Program-made: the position numbers and the translations under genes
The notes under the pieces: generated by a model
Databases searched by the model: none
The model's input: the letters and a program-made list of their open reading frames with translations, nothing else
What the model was told of the DNA's origin: nothing
From: Methylomonas sp.
GTDB taxonomy: Bacteria > Pseudomonadota > Gammaproteobacteria > Methylococcales > Methylomonadaceae
Assembly: GCA_028688235.1 (NCBI GenBank)
Contig: JAQTYP010000004.1
Coordinates: forward strand, 1-28,907
Length of the DNA stretch: 28,907 bases
Direction: 5' to 3'
In this document: one piece after another, positions 24,275 through 28,907 of the stretch
Position numbering within the stretch: position 1 is the stretch's first letter
How the letters are laid out: each line of letters opens with the position of its first letter

Positions 24275-24868
24275 TTAAAATTCCTTGGCCTTACCGATCA
24301 TTGAGTCGACTTTACGTTTGAAGTCGGCGTTGGACAGGTAAAAAATGTAGAGGCCAGCGAACAGAACCAATGCGTACAATCCCATGCTGCCTTTGCTGGT
24401 TGGCTGGCCGCTACCGGCTTTAAAGCTCATATGAGCATCCAGACGTTCGCCATTGTCTTGCAGCAAAGTGATATGTATCAAATATTTGCCTGGTTCGGAT
24501 ACGCCATTGGGCAGGTTGAGAATCACTGTTCCGGATTTGTGCTTTTGCGGCTCTTGATAAAATATCCGAGTGCCTTCCGGTTCTTTGGTGACCTCGAATT
24601 CAATCGCCATATTGCGATAGCGTTGATCCTGATAATCGAAAACCAACTGTATCAATGAATTCGTATCCGGAATGTTTCCGCAGAATTCTTCGGCCGGATA
24701 GGCTTTGGGTTGATACGCGGTGTAATGAATCCAATGATCTTTTTCCAGTTCGAACTTGCACTGGTCAGTGTCGGTGCCAGCGGCGCCGCCATGAGCCCAT
24801 AGTGTGGAAGAAAAAACCAGGCCGATGAGACCAAAGAGACTATTTCTAAAAAGACGAGTTGTTTTCAT
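24275..24868 (-). CDS. Secreted, membrane-anchored protein with predicted N-terminal histidine
   Basis: This 197-residue protein has a signal peptide (1-25) whose best cleavage site, after TLWA, would leave His26 (HGG) as the mature N-terminus. A periplasmic beta-rich domain follows, with Cys37 and Cys63 (possible disulfide), His45, His48 and His146. A single membrane helix at about 161-178 and a basic tail end the protein. An N-terminal His with further His residues is how CopC, PmoB and LPMOs bind copper, but no family match is certain. AAGG lies about 8 nt before the ATG at 24868. It is the first gene of the pair with the cupredoxin, so copper handling is inferred from context. I do not recognise a named family. 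Confidence 0.75.
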   Translation of the reverse strand: MKTTRLFRNSLFGLIGLVFSSTLWAHGGAAGTDTDQCKFELEKDHWIHYTAYQPKAYPAEEFCGNIPDTNSLIQLVFDYQDQRYRNMAIEFEVTKEPEGTRIFYQEPQKHKSGTVILNLPNGVSEPGKYLIHITLLQDNGERLDAHMSFKAGSGQPTSKGSMGLYALVLFAGLYIFYLSNADFKRKVDSMIGKAKEF

Positions 24869-24902
24869 GTGTACCCTTCTCGTTGTTGATAGTTTTTATT
24901 AT

Positions 24903-24920
24903 TCATGCGATCGTGCATGA
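24903..24920. promoter_or_regulatory. Inverted repeat upstream of the copper pair
   Basis: TCATGC (24903-24908) and GCATGA (24915-24920) form a 6-6-6 inverted repeat, 35 nt before the ATG at 24868. It resembles an operator in size. It does not match CueR or CsoR sites that I know. Confidence 0.3.
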
Positions 24921-25056
24921 TGCGACTTCAAGGTGAGAACATTTAAATGCTTGTCAACCCACAAAAATCGGACCTAACTCTAGCACATCGCCCTTGGCAA
25001 ATAAAGGCGATCCTTATATAAGGTAGACCGGCTCGACATGAGCGGCGTGATTTTTT

Positions 25057-25086
25057 TTGTCATCCAATAAAGACAATCCTTATAAT
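25057..25086 (+). promoter_or_regulatory. Sigma70 promoter of pgi
   Basis: TTGTCA (25057-25062) and a perfect TATAAT (25081-25086) are 18 nt apart, giving a start near 25093 and a leader of about 70 nt. A second weaker pair upstream (TTGGCA at 24994 and TATAAG at 25017) overlaps the palindrome CCTTATATAAGG at 25012-25023. Confidence 0.6.
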
Positions 25087-25163
25087 GACAAAATCATTCT
25101 TCTGCTATTCCTTAGCATCAATCAATGCCCCAAGCACACTCACTATCTTGTTTGCAAAACAAT

Positions 25164-26804
25164 ATGTCTAAATTAATCAACTCTGCAGAATGGAACGCCG
25201 TCAAGCAACACCATCAAGAAATTGCTGGAAAATTTTGCATGAAAGAGGCGTTTTCCAAGGACCCTCGGCGTTTCGACAAGTTCTCCGTGACATTTGGCGA
25301 TTTATTATTCGATTTTTCGAAAAATTTGATCGACGAACAGACTTTGCCATTGTTGATCGCGCTGGCAAATCGTGCCGAGCTGACAGAAAAGACCGAAGCG
25401 ATGTTCTCAGGCTCCATCATCAATACCACCGAAAAACGGGCTGTACTCCATACCGCGTTGCGCAACAGAAGCAACAAGCCGGTCTATTTTCGCGGGCAGG
25501 ACGTCATGCCGGAAATCAACAAGGTATTGGCGAAAATGCGCACCTTCACGGAGCAAGTGCGTTCCGGACAATGGACGGGCTATAGCGGCAAAGCGATCAC
25601 CGACATCGTCAACATCGGGATAGGCGGCTCGGATCTTGGGCCGAAAATGGTCGATACCGCATTGACCCCTTACGGCAAGGACGGCTCGAAAGCGCATTTC
25701 GTGTCCAACGTCGATCCAACCGATATAGTCGAAACCTTAAAGCCGCTAAATCCTGAAACCACCTTGTTCCTGATCTCGTCCAAAACGTTCACGACGCAGG
25801 AAACCATGACCAATGCCCGCTCGGCGCGGAATTGGTTCATGAAGGCCGCGGTCGATCCGGCCCATATGAACAAGCATTTCATCGCAATCTCCACCAACGT
25901 CGAAAAGGTCAGTGAATTCGGCATCGATCCCGAAAACATGTTCGAATTCTGGGATTGGGTAGGCGGGCGTTATTCCTTATGGTCGGTGATAGGCATGTCC
26001 ATCGCCCTTTATATCGGTATGGACAATTTCGAAGAGTTACTGATGGGGGCGCATCTGGCCGACGAACACTTCCGCCATGCGCCGTTCGAGCAAAACATTC
26101 CGGTTATCATGGGTTTGCTGGGCATCTGGTATAACAACTTCTTCGAAGCCGAAACCTATGCGATTTTGCCGTATGCACAATCATTGAAGTATTTTGCCGA
26201 CTATTTTCAACAAGGCGACATGGAAAGTAACGGCAAAAGCGCCACCATCAATGGCGAAAAAGTCGATTACAACACCGGCCCCATCATCTGGGGGCAACCC
26301 GGTACCAATGGTCAGCACGCATTTTTCCAGTTGATACATCAAGGCACGAAATTGATACCGGGTGACTTTCTGGCTGCGGCGCAAAGCCAGTACGATCTAC
26401 CGGACCATCATGACATCTTGATTTCCAATTTTCTGGCGCAGGCGGAAGCCTTGATGCGCGGCAAGACCGAAGAAGAGGTCAGGCACGACCTGAACCATAG
26501 CCCGGATCTGAACGACGCCTTGATCGCCTCCAAAATATTCGAAGGCAACAAACCCTCCAACTCGTTTTTGTTCAAAAAGCTCACCCCTAGAACCCTGGGC
26601 ACCTTGGTCGCATTCTACGAACACAAGATATTCGTGCAGGGCGTGATATGGAACATCAACTCCTTCGATCAAATGGGCGTGGAGTTGGGCAAGGTATTGG
26701 CTAAAGTCATACTGCCTGAACTGAAGAATGACGAGGTCATAATGAGTCACGACAGCTCGACTAACGGTTTGATCAATACCTATAAGAAATTGCGCAAGAC
26801 CTGA
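25164..26804 (+). CDS. pgi: Glucose-6-phosphate isomerase
   Basis: This 546-residue enzyme interconverts glucose 6-phosphate and fructose 6-phosphate, linking glycolysis with hexose cycles such as the ribulose monophosphate pathway. Signature stretches are NIGIGGSDLGP, SKTFTTQETMTNA, GPIIWGQPGTNGQHAF and HDSSTNGLI near the C-terminus. The length is close to the E. coli enzyme (549). I start at ATG 25164 because the next residues align with the E. coli N-terminus; an ATG at 25125 would add 13 residues without similarity. Neither start has a strong ribosome binding site. It has its own promoter and stands alone. Confidence 0.97.
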   Translation: MSKLINSAEWNAVKQHHQEIAGKFCMKEAFSKDPRRFDKFSVTFGDLLFDFSKNLIDEQTLPLLIALANRAELTEKTEAMFSGSIINTTEKRAVLHTALRNRSNKPVYFRGQDVMPEINKVLAKMRTFTEQVRSGQWTGYSGKAITDIVNIGIGGSDLGPKMVDTALTPYGKDGSKAHFVSNVDPTDIVETLKPLNPETTLFLISSKTFTTQETMTNARSARNWFMKAAVDPAHMNKHFIAISTNVEKVSEFGIDPENMFEFWDWVGGRYSLWSVIGMSIALYIGMDNFEELLMGAHLADEHFRHAPFEQNIPVIMGLLGIWYNNFFEAETYAILPYAQSLKYFADYFQQGDMESNGKSATINGEKVDYNTGPIIWGQPGTNGQHAFFQLIHQGTKLIPGDFLAAAQSQYDLPDHHDILISNFLAQAEALMRGKTEEEVRHDLNHSPDLNDALIASKIFEGNKPSNSFLFKKLTPRTLGTLVAFYEHKIFVQGVIWNINSFDQMGVELGKVLAKVILPELKNDEVIMSHDSSTNGLINTYKKLRKT

Positions 26805-26915
26805 GTCAAGCGTGACAAACGGCGCCGAGGGCACGGTTTCCTAGCCGAATGCATCAGTTGGAGCCAAATGCGGCCGGCACCGACTGACGGCGATTTTGAC
26901 GGTTTGCCTATCTCC

Positions 26916-26999
26916 CGCTTCGAATTTCCGCGCATCCATTCCCGCGCCATCCAGGACGAGAAGGGGAGAGGCGGGGTAGAAAAACCGAAATTCGAAGCG
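26916..26999. repeat. 13-bp inverted repeat between pgi and the protease gene
   Basis: CGCTTCGAATTTC (26916-26928) and its exact reverse complement (26987-26999) are separated by 58 nt. An internal CCCGC/GCGGG pair could fold within. It sits between the convergent 3' ends of pgi and the protease gene. No T-run follows, so it is not a classic terminator. It could be a REP/MITE-like element or an RNA stem that protects transcript ends. Confidence 0.6.
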
Positions 27000-27011
27000 T
27001 GGCGACTATGA

Positions 27012-28715
27012 TTAAGGGTGCAGGCCTGATGGCCCGGGCGCTTTCCCTAAATACGTTTTCAGGATGTTCAAATCCAAAGGATCGACGATGCCATTGCCAT
27101 TCAGATCTTGATGTGGTGACACCTGGCCCAATTTTGCTTTGAACGTATTTAAATCCAAGGGATCAACTACATTGTTCTGGTTGAAATCTGGATCGCAAAT
27201 ATTGCCGTAGTCATCGCCGTCGGTATCACGCTGATTGGCATTTGCAACCAAGGTGCAGTTGTCCAGGAAGTCGGGCACTCCGTCAGCATCCGTATCAGTG
27301 TCGATATGGGGGCGGCGCTGCCAAGCCACTGCATAGTCGGCTTTAAAGTTACTAGCTTCCAGGGAGTCAACTGATAATCGATATTGGTGACCGGCAATCA
27401 AATTGTCCCAGGCGATGTTTTGGGTGTTGTCGATCAAGCTTTCCGAGTTGGCTTTGATGCTGCCGCCATCGGTGACGTCGATCAGAGACAATCCAAGATG
27501 ATGGATCGTTGTTGTTAGAGCACTATTGTTGCTTACACTGACGTTCCAGACCAATGAGGCTTTGATGCTCTCGTTGCTGGAGGCTGTAAATACATAGCTG
27601 GCGGTACTATTGCTACCATTTAATCCGCCAAAGCTTGGATCATAATCGAAACCGGCATCGCCGATTTGACCGGTATTGGCCCCGCCATCTTCCTGGCTAT
27701 TTTGCTCGCCGGCGGTCAATATATAGTAACTATTATCGACATTCAGCTGACCCGCGCCGTAGCGACTATCCAGACCATTCGCCGTTTGCCGGTCGGCGCT
27801 ACGATAGCCGTTGATATTACCGTAACCGCTGCTGTTATTGGTTTCCCTGTCCGCACCCGCCATCAGAACCGCTTTGATGGTTTCCGAGCGCTCCGCATTG
27901 TAAATCGTGCCGACACCGCTGATATTGCTGAAAGCCAGCGATAACCCGGTTTGCTGGTGCCCAATCTGTACCAGTAATGCGGTTGCAGCGGCGACAATGG
28001 GCGTTGCGGTGCTCAGACTGACGGCGGGCGCCACCAAATCGGTAACGGCTCGTCCTTGCAGGTAACTGGTATCAATGGCCGCGCTGCTGTTATTCGCCGT
28101 CGAACTCGTCAAACCCACCGCAATCACATTGTAGGCATTACTCAACAAGCGACCGCTGGTTGCCGCCACTTGTATATATTCGTTACGGTCTACTTGACGA
28201 TCGACGATACGCAAGATAGCGGCATCGCTGTTGCCGATCCCGGTTGACACCCAACTATGATTGGCGACACGCCTATCGGTCGTGGTTGTCGAGTAAGTGC
28301 CTAGGGAATACAGCGAACTAATCCACTGGTTGACCTCGTAACTATGAATGTCGTTTATGCCCTTTGCCATTGAAACTGTATTGCCAAAGAACGTATTGGC
28401 AACCCCGGTTGCATGCGAAGAATATTCGCTGGGCAGGCAAGGCAGAGTCGCGCACGATGTTAACCCCGGATAGGCGAAGGACTTGCCCACCAGCGCCGTA
28501 GCGTTTGGATCGGGCGCAAAAATTGCCGTGGTTGAACTGCTGGAGGCTTCGACTTGGCTTATCTTGACGCCATCACCGTTCGGCACGGCAATACCACTGG
28601 CAATCAATTCGTCCTTCAACCGTGTATAAGCAATATCGCTTCGATAATCCGCGTTGGCCTGAACACACAGACCGAGTAACGGCAGATAAAGCCAATTGCG
28701 ACTATCCTTCGTCAT
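27012..28715 (-). CDS. Secreted subtilase-like protein with TSP3 and dockerin-type repeats
   Basis: This 567-residue protein starts with a signal peptide (about 1-22, ending ANA). Residues about 45-330 resemble an S8 subtilase: catalytic His101 in HATGVA, oxyanion Asn152 in NHSW, and Ser235 in SLSTATP. The usual catalytic Asp is Glu56 (ISQVEAS). A beta-rich domain (about 350-465) follows, then a thrombospondin type-3-like calcium segment (DTDTDADGVPD at 472-482). Two dockerin-type repeats with a shared VDPLDLN core lie near 509-530 and 537-557. Proteolytic activity is likely but unproven. The ATG at 28715 has GAGGAG 8 nt upstream, a strong site, and was chosen over a GTG at 28733. It is probably secreted; no sorting signal is seen at the C-terminus. 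Confidence 0.85.
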   Translation of the reverse strand: MTKDSRNWLYLPLLGLCVQANADYRSDIAYTRLKDELIASGIAVPNGDGVKISQVEASSSSTTAIFAPDPNATALVGKSFAYPGLTSCATLPCLPSEYSSHATGVANTFFGNTVSMAKGINDIHSYEVNQWISSLYSLGTYSTTTTDRRVANHSWVSTGIGNSDAAILRIVDRQVDRNEYIQVAATSGRLLSNAYNVIAVGLTSSTANNSSAAIDTSYLQGRAVTDLVAPAVSLSTATPIVAAATALLVQIGHQQTGLSLAFSNISGVGTIYNAERSETIKAVLMAGADRETNNSSGYGNINGYRSADRQTANGLDSRYGAGQLNVDNSYYILTAGEQNSQEDGGANTGQIGDAGFDYDPSFGGLNGSNSTASYVFTASSNESIKASLVWNVSVSNNSALTTTIHHLGLSLIDVTDGGSIKANSESLIDNTQNIAWDNLIAGHQYRLSVDSLEASNFKADYAVAWQRRPHIDTDTDADGVPDFLDNCTLVANANQRDTDGDDYGNICDPDFNQNNVVDPLDLNTFKAKLGQVSPHQDLNGNGIVDPLDLNILKTYLGKAPGPSGLHP

Positions 28716-28749
28716 CCAATACTCCTCGAACACATGTCTTGAGCGTGTT

Positions 28750-28762
28750 TACAAAATTTGTA
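28750..28762. promoter_or_regulatory. Palindrome upstream of the protease gene
   Basis: TACAAA and TTTGTA flank one central base, 35 nt before the protease ATG. The position suits an operator or promoter-overlapping site. No known regulator consensus is matched. Confidence 0.25.
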
Positions 28763-28864
28763 GAAACTCGGACATCATCCGTCTACAGGTTAATTTTCAG
28801 AGATAACTTGGTTTTTATCTCACCGTTAACCGTTAGGAATACGTGAGAAACAAGTTCGGCAACG

Positions 28865-28890
28865 GTAGTTGCGGATAAATCCGCAACTAC
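28865..28890. repeat. Perfect hairpin near the right edge
   Basis: GTAGTTGCGGA (28865-28875) and TCCGCAACTAC (28880-28890) form an 11-bp stem with a TAAA loop. No T-run follows on either strand. It may be a REP-type palindrome or the terminator-like end of a gene beyond the window. Confidence 0.55.
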
Positions 28891-28907
28891 ATCTAACTGT
28901 CGCACAA

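Noticed and set aside
1..28907. Mobile elements, CRISPR arrays, tRNA or rRNA genes
   Set aside because: No transposase-like protein, spaced repeats, cloverleaf or rRNA-like stretch was found on either strand.

Overview
The window looks like the chromosome of a gammaproteobacterium with a mid-range GC content. The block pilB-pilC-pilD-coaE-zapD-yacG is typical of Gammaproteobacteria. A membrane-anchored blue-copper protein paired with a second secreted, possibly copper-binding protein makes a Methylomonas-like methanotroph (Methylococcales) my best guess. That placement is inference: no methane oxidation gene is present. I see no phage, insertion sequence, CRISPR array, tRNA or rRNA.

Layout. 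(1) Positions 1-4853, minus strand: a tightly packed signalling operon. It encodes an FHA-domain ABC transporter, then a Ser/Thr kinase overlapping it by 4 nt, then a secreted von Willebrand A protein that runs off the left edge. (2) 4854-5717: mostly non-coding. It holds a compact promoter-plus-terminator unit that may make an RNA of about 75 nt, and an orphan 57-codon ORF. (3) 5718-7629, minus: thiopurine methyltransferase and the pilus retraction ATPase PilU. (4) 7764-11249, plus: a PP-loop tRNA-thiolation-like enzyme overlapping a TusA-like sulfur carrier, then argJ and a MutT-ThiE fusion. (5) 11221-16687, minus: pilB, pilC, pilD, coaE, zapD and yacG, with a good sigma70-type promoter in front of pilB. 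(6) 16779-21879, minus: valS, an HDOD-GAF protein and a double-receiver regulator whose first receiver has lost its phospho-acceptor Asp. (7) 21974-24868, minus: a multi-pass membrane protein of unknown function and a YqaA-type membrane protein. Upstream of them, behind a strong terminator, lies the copper pair: a cupredoxin and a protein whose mature N-terminus is predicted to be histidine. (8) 25164-26804, plus: pgi with its own promoter. (9) 27012-28715, minus: a secreted subtilase-like protein with thrombospondin-type-3 and dockerin-type calcium repeats. Palindromic elements flank it on both sides.

How the genes work together. PilB extends type IV pili, PilU is an accessory retraction motor, PilC is the inner-membrane platform and PilD processes the pilins. 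CoaE, ZapD and YacG are housekeeping passengers in the pilD operon, joined by 0-4 nt junctions. The HDOD and double-receiver proteins sit just upstream of pilB and could feed signals to motility, though nothing in the sequence proves it. The kinase and FHA transporter resemble in arrangement the mycobacterial PknF/Rv1747 pair, where the kinase phosphorylates the transporter. The PP-loop/TusA pair looks like a dedicated sulfur relay. The copper pair and the FHA-ABC/kinase/VWA operon are the most interesting parts of the window.
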